A program made the translations under genes and the position numbers. A DNA stretch of 64,000 nt. Source: CAYULW01 sp964445815 (GTDB lineage: Bacteria > Bacteroidota > Bacteroidia > Flavobacteriales_E > Vicingaceae). Shown piece by piece: positions 1 through 6,531 of the stretch (position 1 is its first letter; every line of letters starts with the position of its first letter). The notes under the pieces are model-generated. The model worked only from the letters and a program-made list of their open reading frames with translations. It did not search any database and had not been told where the DNA came from. The stretch lies in NCBI GenBank assembly GCA_964445815.1, contig CAYULW010000004.1:124001-188000 (forward strand). The letters are read 5' to 3'.

Positions 1-2
1 AC

Positions 3-116
3 GTTATTGGTAAATGGTATCTCAAGCGCGAAATGGGTGACTTAAACGGTCATTATACATTGCTGTGGAAAAGGATAAATGGAAGGTGGAAAATAGTCGC
101 TGATCACTCTTCGTAA
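3..116 (+). CDS. C-terminal end of an NTF2-like (DUF4440/SnoaL type) protein, partial
   Basis: The third frame is open from the window edge to a TAA at 114-116 and encodes 37 residues. They read as an antiparallel-sheet tail with GKWYLKREMGD, then HYTLLWKRINGRWKIVADHSS. Alternating hydrophobic residues with W-K-R and 'GRWKIVADH' are typical of the last two strands of the NTF2-like fold (DUF4440/SnoaL-like), where small molecules bind in a cone-shaped pocket. The start and most of the domain lie outside the window, so neither substrate nor function can be judged. The family call is an inference from a short segment. Confidence 0.55.
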   Translation, partial: VIGKWYLKREMGDLNGHYTLLWKRINGRWKIVADHSS

Positions 117-163
117 CTTGCTTGTTAATAGAGAAGTAGGCTTGATGAATATTTATTCTATTT

Positions 164-199
164 TTTGGTGAATTAATTATGGATTAATTACTAAATTTG
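164..199 (+). promoter_or_regulatory. Candidate promoter of the rpmG operon
   Basis: TAAATTTG at 192-199 matches the Bacteroidota -7 consensus TAnnTTTG. A TTTG at 164-167 could serve as the -33 element, although the 24-nt spacer is slightly long. Transcription would begin near 205, leaving a leader of about 20 nt before rpmG. There is no Shine-Dalgarno sequence, as usual for this phylum. Confidence 0.45.
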
Positions 200-224
200 C
201 GCTCCCATAAAATTAGCGTGGACT

Positions 225-413
225 ATGGCAAAGAAAGGTAAAGGAAACAGAATTCAGGTGATCTTAGAATGTACTGAGCACAAAGAAAGTGGAATGCCGG
301 GTACTTCTAGATACATTACCACTAAGAATAGAAAAAATACTCCTGATCGTATGGAGTTAAAAAAATACAACCCGATTTTGAAGAAAATGACGGTTCATAA
401 AGAAATTAAATAA
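225..413 (+). CDS. rpmG: 50S ribosomal protein L33 (bL33)
   Basis: This 62-residue basic protein of the large ribosomal subunit begins MAKKGKGNRIQVILECTEHK and continues with GTSRYITTKNRKNTP and LKKYNP, the standard L33 core. Only one cysteine is present, so this is the zinc-independent form without the paired CxxC knuckles. In many Bacteroidota rpmB (L28) precedes rpmG. Here the upstream neighbour is instead an NTF2-like gene, so rpmB must lie elsewhere. A bL38-like gene follows after 10 bases, then ftsY. The start follows the predicted promoter by about 25 bases and gives the family's usual length. Confidence 0.95.
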   Translation: MAKKGKGNRIQVILECTEHKESGMPGTSRYITTKNRKNTPDRMELKKYNPILKKMTVHKEIK

Positions 414-423
414 TTAGGAAACC

Positions 424-576
424 ATGGCAAAGAAGACAGTTGCAACACTTCAAAAAGGAGAGGGTAAAGCTTACACTAAGGTAATTAGAATGGTGAAGTC
501 GGAGAAGTCCGGTTCATATGCTTTTAAAGAAGAGATAGTTCCTAATGATGCAGTAAAGGACTACTTCAAAAAGTAA
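424..576 (+). CDS. DUF4295 family small ribosome-associated protein (bL38-like)
   Basis: A 50-residue ORF starts MAKKTVATLQKGEGKAYTKV and ends KDYFKK. It is the short, lysine-rich Bacteroidota-specific DUF4295 family, normally encoded between rpmG and ftsY exactly as here. From memory, cryo-EM of a Flavobacterium ribosome placed a phylum-specific protein named bL38 in the large subunit, and I believe it is this family. That identification is recalled, not visible in the sequence. The gene follows rpmG by 10 bases and is followed by a terminator-like hairpin before ftsY, so the two small genes probably form one ribosomal unit with some read-through. Confidence 0.85.
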   Translation: MAKKTVATLQKGEGKAYTKVIRMVKSEKSGSYAFKEEIVPNDAVKDYFKK

Positions 577-601
577 TTCTAAAAAAATATTGATTTGATA
601 T

Positions 602-631
602 AGGCTTCTTTCTTCAGAGAGAGGCCTTTTT
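602..631 (+). terminator. Terminator-like hairpin between the bL38-like gene and ftsY
   Basis: AGGCTTCT (602-609) pairs with AGAGGCCT (620-627) with one G-U pair around a 10-nt loop, followed by a T tract at 627-631. It lies 25 bases after the bL38-like stop and 11 bases before ftsY. It may separate or attenuate the ribosomal genes from ftsY. Confidence 0.6.
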
Positions 632-642
632 AGTTTTAGACT

Positions 643-1593
643 ATGGGAATATTTAGCATATTTTCTAAGGAAAAGAAAGAAGATCTCAATGCCGGTTTAA
701 GCAAGACCAAGGAGAGTTTTTTCGGAAAATTGTCTCGGGCGGTTGTTGGTAAATCCAAAGTCGATGATGAGGTATTGGATAACCTGGAAGAAGTTTTGAT
801 TACTTCAGATGTTGGAGTGAATACTACGCTCAAAATCATTAATCGTATAGAAGAGCGTGTATCGAGAGACAAGTACCTGAATACAACAGAACTGAATACA
901 ATTTTGAAGGAGGAGATTGCTGACTTGCTGGAAGAAAACAATACCTCTGATTTTACTGATTTTTCAATACCTCAAGAAAAAAAGCCATATGTGATTATGG
1001 TTGTTGGTGTTAATGGTGTAGGCAAAACAACAACTATAGGAAAGCTGGCTCATCAGTTCAAGAAAAGCGGAAAGAAAGTTGTTTTGGGCGCTTCAGATAC
1101 TTTTAGAGCAGCAGCAGTAGATCAATTGACAATATGGTCAGAAAGAGTAGGAGTACCTATTGTTAGTCAAGGGATGAATGCGGACCCTGCTTCTGTAGCC
1201 TTTGATACCTTGCAATCCGCAAAGTCTCAAGACGCAGATGTTGTTATTATAGATACAGCGGGAAGGTTACACAATAAGGTGAACTTGATGAATGAATTGA
1301 ACAAGATCAAGCGTGTCATGCAAAAAGTAATTCCCGATGCACCGCATGAAATTTTGTTGGTCTTAGATGGTTCAACCGGACAAAATGCCTTTGAGCAGGC
1401 TAAGCAGTTTACCGCAACTACAGAGGTCAATGCATTGGCTTTAACTAAGTTAGATGGAACAGCAAAGGGAGGAGTGGTCATCGGCATTTCCGATCAGTTT
1501 AAAATTCCCGTGAAGTACATTGGTGTAGGTGAGGGCATGGAGCACCTTCAAGTCTTCAATCGTAAGGAATTTGTCGATAGTTTATTTAGTTAA
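643..1593 (+). CDS. ftsY: Signal recognition particle receptor FtsY
   Basis: This SRP-family GTPase docks ribosome-SRP complexes at the inner membrane for co-translational insertion. The 316 residues hold a short N-terminal region, the NG helical bundle to about residue 110, and the GTPase domain. Visible motifs are GVNGVGKTT (122-130, P loop), DTFRAAA (152-158), DTAGR (204-208), TKLDGTAKGG (268-277) and GVGEG (294-298). The long acidic A domain of E. coli FtsY is absent, which is normal in this phylum. Its stop overlaps the rimO start by one base (TAATG), so the two are translationally coupled. No key residue is missing. Confidence 0.97.
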   Translation: MGIFSIFSKEKKEDLNAGLSKTKESFFGKLSRAVVGKSKVDDEVLDNLEEVLITSDVGVNTTLKIINRIEERVSRDKYLNTTELNTILKEEIADLLEENNTSDFTDFSIPQEKKPYVIMVVGVNGVGKTTTIGKLAHQFKKSGKKVVLGASDTFRAAAVDQLTIWSERVGVPIVSQGMNADPASVAFDTLQSAKSQDADVVIIDTAGRLHNKVNLMNELNKIKRVMQKVIPDAPHEILLVLDGSTGQNAFEQAKQFTATTEVNALALTKLDGTAKGGVVIGISDQFKIPVKYIGVGEGMEHLQVFNRKEFVDSLFS

Positions 1594-2903
1594 TGAAGAC
1601 AAAATCCTTAAAGAAGAATAAGGTCAATGTAATTACCTTAGGTTGTTCTAAGAACATCTTTGACTCCGAAGTCATGATGTCTCAGTTGAAAGCAAATAAA
1701 TTTGACGTTGAGCACGAGTCAAAAGAGCAGGATGCTGAAATTGTGATTATCAATACTTGTGGATTTATTGATAATGCAAAACAAGAATCAATTGATACGA
1801 TACTAGGCTATTCAAATGCGAAAAAGGAAGGCTTAGTAGAGAAATTATACGTTACCGGATGTTTGTCTGAGCGCTATCGTGATGATCTGGAAAAAGAGAT
1901 TCCGGATGTAGATGCCTTCTTTGGTACGAGAGAATTACCTCGCCTGCTTAAGACCTTAAAGGCAGATTATAAAAAAGAACTGATCGGTGAGCGGCTATTA
2001 ACTACTCCAAATCACTATTCCTATTTTAAGATTGCAGAAGGCTGTGATCGTCCGTGTTCATTTTGTGCTATTCCTTTAATGCGGGGTAAACATATAAGTA
2101 CACCGATTGAAGATTTAGTTAGACATGCAAAAGAATTGGCCGCTCAGGGAGTAAAGGAGTTGATTCTAATTGCTCAGGACTTAACCTATTATGGTTTAGA
2201 TTTATATGGAAAAAGGAGTCTGGCTGACTTACTTAACCGTTTATCCGATGTGCAAGGCATAGAATGGATTCGCCTGCACTATGCATTTCCCAGCGGATTT
2301 CCAATGGATGTTTTGGATGTGATGAAATCAAAAGATAACATTTGCAATTATCTGGACATTCCATTGCAACACATTAGTGACCGCATGCTAAAGTCGATGC
2401 GAAGGGGAACTACTTATGAAAAAACCAATCGTTTACTGAACGAATTCAGAGAAAAAATGCCTGAGATGGCGATACGCACAACCCTTATTTCCGGTTATCC
2501 GGGAGAAACGGAGGCAGATTTTGAGACCTTGTACAATTGGGTTGAGAAAATGCGTTTTGACCGACTGGGTGTTTTTACTTATTCGCATGAGGAGAATACA
2601 CATGCCTTTTCCTTAAAAGATGATGTACCGGAACAGCTTAAGCAAGAGCGAGCCAATGCCATAATGGATTTACAAAGTGGAATTTCTTTACAGCTGAATC
2701 AAGAGAAGGTGGGAAAAACTTTTAAGGTTTTGTTTGATAGAGCGGAAGCAGACTATTTTGTGGGACGAACTGAATTTGACTCTCCCGAAGTAGACAATGA
2801 AGTACTTGTTTCAACGGATCAGTTTGTTCGGTTGGGAGATTTTGCAAATGTTAAGATTACCCGTGCAGAAGAATTTGATCTTTTTGGCGAACTTGTGCCC
2901 TAA
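1593..2903 (+). CDS. rimO: Ribosomal protein S12 methylthiotransferase RimO
   Basis: A radical-SAM methylthiotransferase that modifies a conserved aspartate of ribosomal protein S12. The 436 residues show the MTTase N-terminal domain with cluster cysteines C18 (TLGCSK), C56 (NTCGF) and C90 (TGCLSERY), then the radical-SAM motif C151-x3-C155-x2-C158. A TRAM domain occupies roughly the last 65 residues. 'AEGCDRPCSFCAIPLMRG' distinguishes RimO from MiaB. The start shares one base with the ftsY stop, and bshC begins two bases after the stop. The placement beside translation genes agrees with the role. Confidence 0.96.
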   Translation: MKTKSLKKNKVNVITLGCSKNIFDSEVMMSQLKANKFDVEHESKEQDAEIVIINTCGFIDNAKQESIDTILGYSNAKKEGLVEKLYVTGCLSERYRDDLEKEIPDVDAFFGTRELPRLLKTLKADYKKELIGERLLTTPNHYSYFKIAEGCDRPCSFCAIPLMRGKHISTPIEDLVRHAKELAAQGVKELILIAQDLTYYGLDLYGKRSLADLLNRLSDVQGIEWIRLHYAFPSGFPMDVLDVMKSKDNICNYLDIPLQHISDRMLKSMRRGTTYEKTNRLLNEFREKMPEMAIRTTLISGYPGETEADFETLYNWVEKMRFDRLGVFTYSHEENTHAFSLKDDVPEQLKQERANAIMDLQSGISLQLNQEKVGKTFKVLFDRAEADYFVGRTEFDSPEVDNEVLVSTDQFVRLGDFANVKITRAEEFDLFGELVP

Positions 2904-2905
2904 GT

Positions 2906-4510
2906 ATGGATACAGAGTGTATTTCCTATAAAGAGGCGGGCTTTTTTTCTCAATTGATTCTTGACTATATTGATCAGAAGGAAGAACTATCTCCCTTTTA
3001 TAATAATGCACCTGACATAGAAGGATTTGCAAAGCAATTGAAGGAGAAATCTTTTGATAAAGGAAAAAGAGTGCTTTTAAAACAAGTACTGTTTGATCAA
3101 TATACTAATGATAAAGTTCAGGTCGGTGAAGAAGTTCAACGGAATATTAATTCCCTTGGCGATAGCAAAACATTTACAGTAACTACAGGTCACCAATTGT
3201 GTTTGTTTACCGGACCACTGTATTTTATATACAAGATCATCTCAACGATTAAACTTTCAAAAGAACTAAAAGCCGCTTATCCGGAGCATAATTTTGTGCC
3301 GATCTATTGGATGGCAAGTGAAGATCATGATTTTGATGAAATCAACTTTTTTAATTTGCCGAATGGTCAAGTGAAATGGGAAACGAATCAGACAGGGGCC
3401 GTAGGAAGAATGAAAATTGATCGATACGGCGAACTGCTTGATGATTTTGAAACTTTGCTTACCCCATTTTCTACACATGCCTCAGAATTAATCAAGTTGT
3501 TCAAAAATGCCTACTCTAAATCGAATCTGGCTGCAGCAAGTAGAGACTTAGTCAATGGCTTGTTTGGGCAATACGGTTTAGTGATCGTCGATGGGGATGA
3601 TGCTCAGCTTAAACGGAACATGATTCCTATGTTTAAAGATGAGCTAGAGAATCAGAGTGTTTTTAAGAAAATCAATCAAACGACTAAACAACTTGGAAAG
3701 AAATATAAAACTCAGGTCAATCCAAGGGAAATAAACCTTTTTTATCTTGAGGCCAATAAGAGAGAGCGGATAGAAGAAAGTAATGGTAGATATTCACTTG
3801 CAGATAAAAGTAAGAATTGGTCTCAGGAAGAGATATTAAAAGAGCTGAATGATCAACCGGAGAATTTTAGTCCTAATGTTGTACTTCGGCCACTGTATCA
3901 GGAAGAAGTACTGCCTAATTTAGCTTATATAGGCGGTGGCGGTGAACTGGCGTATTGGTTTCAGCTCAAGTCGATGTTTGACAATTACAATGTGCCCTTC
4001 CCAATATTGGTATTAAGAAACTCTGCTTTATTTCTAAATTCAGATCAACAAAAAGAATTGAAGAGCCTCGATATAGATTTTCAGGGTCTCTTTAATCCAA
4101 CAGATAAATTGGTAGAACAGAGAACAATTTTACGCAGTAGTTTTGATCCTCATCTGGATCAACCAATTGATGATTTAAAAAGGATTTATGATCAATTGGA
4201 AGAATTGAGCAAACAGCATGACTTAGGTTTAGAGCAGCACATTAGAGCCTTAAGAGCAAAACATAGCAAAAATTTAGATCAATTGTCAAAAAAGCTAATT
4301 CGCTCGTTAAAGAAAAAAGAGTCAGTATACAGGAGGCATCTAGAGAATTTAAAGTCAGACCTTTTTCCCGAAGGGCAACTTCAGGAACGTTACATGAACT
4401 TTACTTATCTGTATTTAGTTTATGGGCAATCGCTTATGGAAAAGCTATTAGAAGCATTTGATCCACTAGGTAAGTCATTTACTATCTTAAAAGAAAAGGC
4501 CGCTAATTAA
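2906..4510 (+). CDS. bshC: Bacillithiol biosynthesis cysteine-adding enzyme BshC
   Basis: Putative last enzyme of bacillithiol synthesis, adding cysteine to glucosaminyl-malate. The 534 residues match the family length and contain its blocks TTGHQLCLFTGPLYFIYK, WMASEDHDFDEINFF and YIGGGGELAYWFQLK, with an Arg/Lys-rich coiled-coil tail from about residue 420. bshA and bshB are not in this window. BshC is last in the rpmG-bL38-ftsY-rimO-bshC run, two bases after rimO. Its stop codon lies inside the terminator hairpin. The family name is secure. The exact reaction of BshC is less firmly established than those of BshA and BshB. Confidence 0.93.
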   Translation: MDTECISYKEAGFFSQLILDYIDQKEELSPFYNNAPDIEGFAKQLKEKSFDKGKRVLLKQVLFDQYTNDKVQVGEEVQRNINSLGDSKTFTVTTGHQLCLFTGPLYFIYKIISTIKLSKELKAAYPEHNFVPIYWMASEDHDFDEINFFNLPNGQVKWETNQTGAVGRMKIDRYGELLDDFETLLTPFSTHASELIKLFKNAYSKSNLAAASRDLVNGLFGQYGLVIVDGDDAQLKRNMIPMFKDELENQSVFKKINQTTKQLGKKYKTQVNPREINLFYLEANKRERIEESNGRYSLADKSKNWSQEEILKELNDQPENFSPNVVLRPLYQEEVLPNLAYIGGGGELAYWFQLKSMFDNYNVPFPILVLRNSALFLNSDQQKELKSLDIDFQGLFNPTDKLVEQRTILRSSFDPHLDQPIDDLKRIYDQLEELSKQHDLGLEQHIRALRAKHSKNLDQLSKKLIRSLKKKESVYRRHLENLKSDLFPEGQLQERYMNFTYLYLVYGQSLMEKLLEAFDPLGKSFTILKEKAAN

Positions 4511-4520
4511 GCGGCCTTTT
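4494..4520. terminator. Bidirectional terminator between bshC and the TPR-like gene
   Basis: A perfect 11-bp stem (AAAAGGCCGCT at 4494-4504, AGCGGCCTTTT at 4510-4520) with a 5-nt loop has T runs on both strands. It serves both convergent genes. The bshC stop codon (4508-4510) is inside the hairpin and the opposing gene ends at 4522. Confidence 0.9.
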
Positions 4521-4521
4521 C

Positions 4522-5352
4522 TTATTCATCTTCTTCCTCATCGGTATCATCGCTTCTAAACGTTTTAAAGATCGTTTCAGATTCTTTTTTCCTTTCTTCT
4601 TTATCAACTTCTTCACCAATCAGATACTTCTTCATTTCTTCCTTCAGAGCAAGCGCTTCATCAATGTCTTTTTGGGTAGGTTCAAATTTGTAAGCTTGGA
4701 AGTATTTATCATATTCTCCACTACTAATAATAACTGAATACTCCTCTAAGGCATCTACCAATGTTTGGGCTGAGACTTCATCAGGAACATAATCTGCCGA
4801 TAAGCTGTCCATTGCAAAAAGTATGCTCTTTACACCCTCTCCAATATTTCTAGATTTGATTTCATAAACTCCTTTCATCAACCAAACGGCATAATCATCT
4901 TGATCAAACTTTGTAATTTTTTTCAAATAATAAGCTGCCTTTCTTGGATTTTCATTGTCATAATAAATTTCTGAAATTGTAATTGCAGAGTCCTTTAACT
5001 TGATTAAAAAGTCTTTCGCATCTTCATAGACTTCCATATTTTCAGCCGGCTTATTCTTATACTTGTCAAGTTTATAAGCTGCCTTTAATGCATCTTTAAA
5101 AGCTTTAGGATACTCTTCTTGGAGTTCTGCTTTTTTCGAGATTTCAAAGTAAGATTGAGCTAAATAGTAATAAGCCCATGCATTTTTTCGGTATTCAGGA
5201 TCTTCAATCAATTTTTCCGCTTTAAAAGCAGCATCTTGAAACTTCCCATCAACCATTAGAAAAGTAATCTTGCTTACTTTTTTGTCCTCAGGTTGTGCAA
5301 ATGCTAATAAGGCTATTACTAACAGAGTATTGGAAAGAATTAATTTTTTCAT
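4522..5352 (-). CDS. Secreted TPR-like helical repeat protein
   Basis: A 276-residue exported protein. I chose the ATG at 5352 (MKKLILSNTLLVIALLAFAQ) because it gives a textbook signal peptide ending at AFAQ. An ATG at 5367 would add five residues in front. The mature part is a chain of amphipathic helices with TPR-like spacing (AWAYYYLAQSYFEISKKAE, AAYYLKKITKFDQDDYAVWLMKGVYEI) and ends in a very acidic tail (DDTDEEEDE). No catalytic motif is visible. Such periplasmic TPR proteins are common scaffolds in Bacteroidota, but the partner is unknown. It is convergent with bshC and shares its terminator. Confidence 0.75.
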   Translation of the reverse strand: MKKLILSNTLLVIALLAFAQPEDKKVSKITFLMVDGKFQDAAFKAEKLIEDPEYRKNAWAYYYLAQSYFEISKKAELQEEYPKAFKDALKAAYKLDKYKNKPAENMEVYEDAKDFLIKLKDSAITISEIYYDNENPRKAAYYLKKITKFDQDDYAVWLMKGVYEIKSRNIGEGVKSILFAMDSLSADYVPDEVSAQTLVDALEEYSVIISSGEYDKYFQAYKFEPTQKDIDEALALKEEMKKYLIGEEVDKEERKKESETIFKTFRSDDTDEEEDE

Positions 5353-5431
5353 GTCTTGTAATTTCAATGGGTATAGTTAAGGATTATGTTCCAATTTACA
5401 AAATCCATACCATGATAATAAAATGAAGACT

Positions 5432-5439
5432 TAACTTTG
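5432..5439 (+). promoter_or_regulatory. -7 box five bases before the start of the 5445 gene
   Basis: TAACTTTG fits TAnnTTTG exactly and is separated from the ATG at 5445 by only five bases. Transcription would begin at or next to the start codon, predicting a leaderless or nearly leaderless mRNA. No convincing -33 TTG was found. Confidence 0.45.
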
Positions 5440-5444
5440 TATGC

Positions 5445-5975
5445 ATGAAGGATCGAATACGTTTTGAGCAAACAGATCATGGTCATTTGATAAAGATCAG
5501 AGCATATAAAGATGAAGGTAAGCAAAAGATATTAACAGTTTGGCTCATTGCTTGGACCTTATGTGGCTTTGCGATCTTGTCACAACTTTTCGTTGATGCT
5601 CAGGAAGACATGAGATCTATGTTGTTGGTTTTTGCTGCTTTTTGGTTGTATTTTGAATACAAGGTTATTAAAGTGTTTCGATGGCGGAGAGAAGGAGAGG
5701 AGCAACTATTGATTGGTAAAGAAACTGTTTCTTATGGAAGGACTTACAGCAATAGAGGTTTTTTGAAGCCTTATCGAAAGGATATGGTTAATGCCATGAG
5801 AAGGGTAGACCATGAAGAAAACAAATTTAGTGCTACCATGCTTGACTCTTATTGGGTGATTGGGCAAGAACAACTCGCTTTTTCCGTCTCTGGTAAAGTC
5901 ATTTATCTTGGAATGCATTTAACGGATAAGCAATCAGATAAGATAATCAAGTTTTTCAATAAACATCTAAGCTAA
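5445..5975 (+). CDS. Conserved membrane protein with two transmembrane helices and a cytoplasmic tail
   Basis: The 176 residues comprise a short N-terminal strand region (RIRFEQTDHGHLIKIRAYK), a hairpin of two membrane helices at about 28-48 and 58-76, and a soluble beta-rich C-terminal half (EQLLIGKETVSYGRTY ... IYLGMHLTDKQSDKIIKFFNKHL). The layout resembles bacterial PH-like domain membrane proteins, but no catalytic motif is seen and I cannot name a function. Its stop overlaps the stop of the convergent thioredoxin-like gene (5972-5975). The promoter lies directly against the start codon. Confidence 0.65.
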   Translation: MKDRIRFEQTDHGHLIKIRAYKDEGKQKILTVWLIAWTLCGFAILSQLFVDAQEDMRSMLLVFAAFWLYFEYKVIKVFRWRREGEEQLLIGKETVSYGRTYSNRGFLKPYRKDMVNAMRRVDHEENKFSATMLDSYWVIGQEQLAFSVSGKVIYLGMHLTDKQSDKIIKFFNKHLS

Positions 5976-6529
5976 ACTTTCCACTTTATACTGCAGCCTA
6001 TAGATGGGTGCTGTTTTTTAGGAGAAGGTTGACCTTCAATTAATCGATCTATTGCATTTCTTAGATCTTGTCCGTTGGGCTGAATATTATTGCCGGGTCT
6101 TGCTTGGTCTAACTGACCGTGATAGTATAATTCAAGATGTTCATTAAAAAGATATATGTCCGGGGTGCAAGCGGCATCATAAGCTTTAGCAACGGATTGA
6201 TCTTCGTCATATAAGTATGGAAAGGGGTAATTGTGCTGTATTGCTGTTTCTTTCATAAACTGCGGAGCATCTTCCGGATAATTGTCAATATCGTTACTGC
6301 TGATCGCAATAAAGGAAATACACTTGTTCAGATAGGTGTCTGCTATTCTGACAAGTTCATCCTGAACGAGTTTGACATATGGGCAGTGGTTGCATATAAA
6401 AAGGATACAAGTGCCTTGCTCTCCTTTTAAATCATTCAGGGAAAGGTATTGATCATCGGTTGTATTCAAGAGTTCAAAGTCCGGAGCAATGAAATTATTT
6501 TTTAATGCGTTAGAAGAGGTAAGTGCCAT
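5972..6529 (-). CDS. Thioredoxin-fold protein of the AhpC/TSA (peroxiredoxin-like) group
   Basis: This 185-residue protein has a thioredoxin fold with the active site CNHCPYVK near residues 46-53, a CxxC in peroxiredoxin-like context rather than the WCGPC of classical thioredoxins. The following IAISSNDIDNYPEDAP, FPYLYDEDQSVAKAYDAACTPDIYLF (with cis-Pro) and YHGQLDQARPGN are typical of the redoxin family known from Bacteroidota and cyanobacteria. There is no signal peptide, so a cytoplasmic thiol reductase or peroxidase is likely. It lies just downstream of lptD on the same strand with a 2-base gap, so it is probably co-transcribed. Confidence 0.85.
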   Translation of the reverse strand: MALTSSNALKNNFIAPDFELLNTTDDQYLSLNDLKGEQGTCILFICNHCPYVKLVQDELVRIADTYLNKCISFIAISSNDIDNYPEDAPQFMKETAIQHNYPFPYLYDEDQSVAKAYDAACTPDIYLFNEHLELYYHGQLDQARPGNNIQPNGQDLRNAIDRLIEGQPSPKKQHPSIGCSIKWKV

Positions 6530-6531
6530 AT

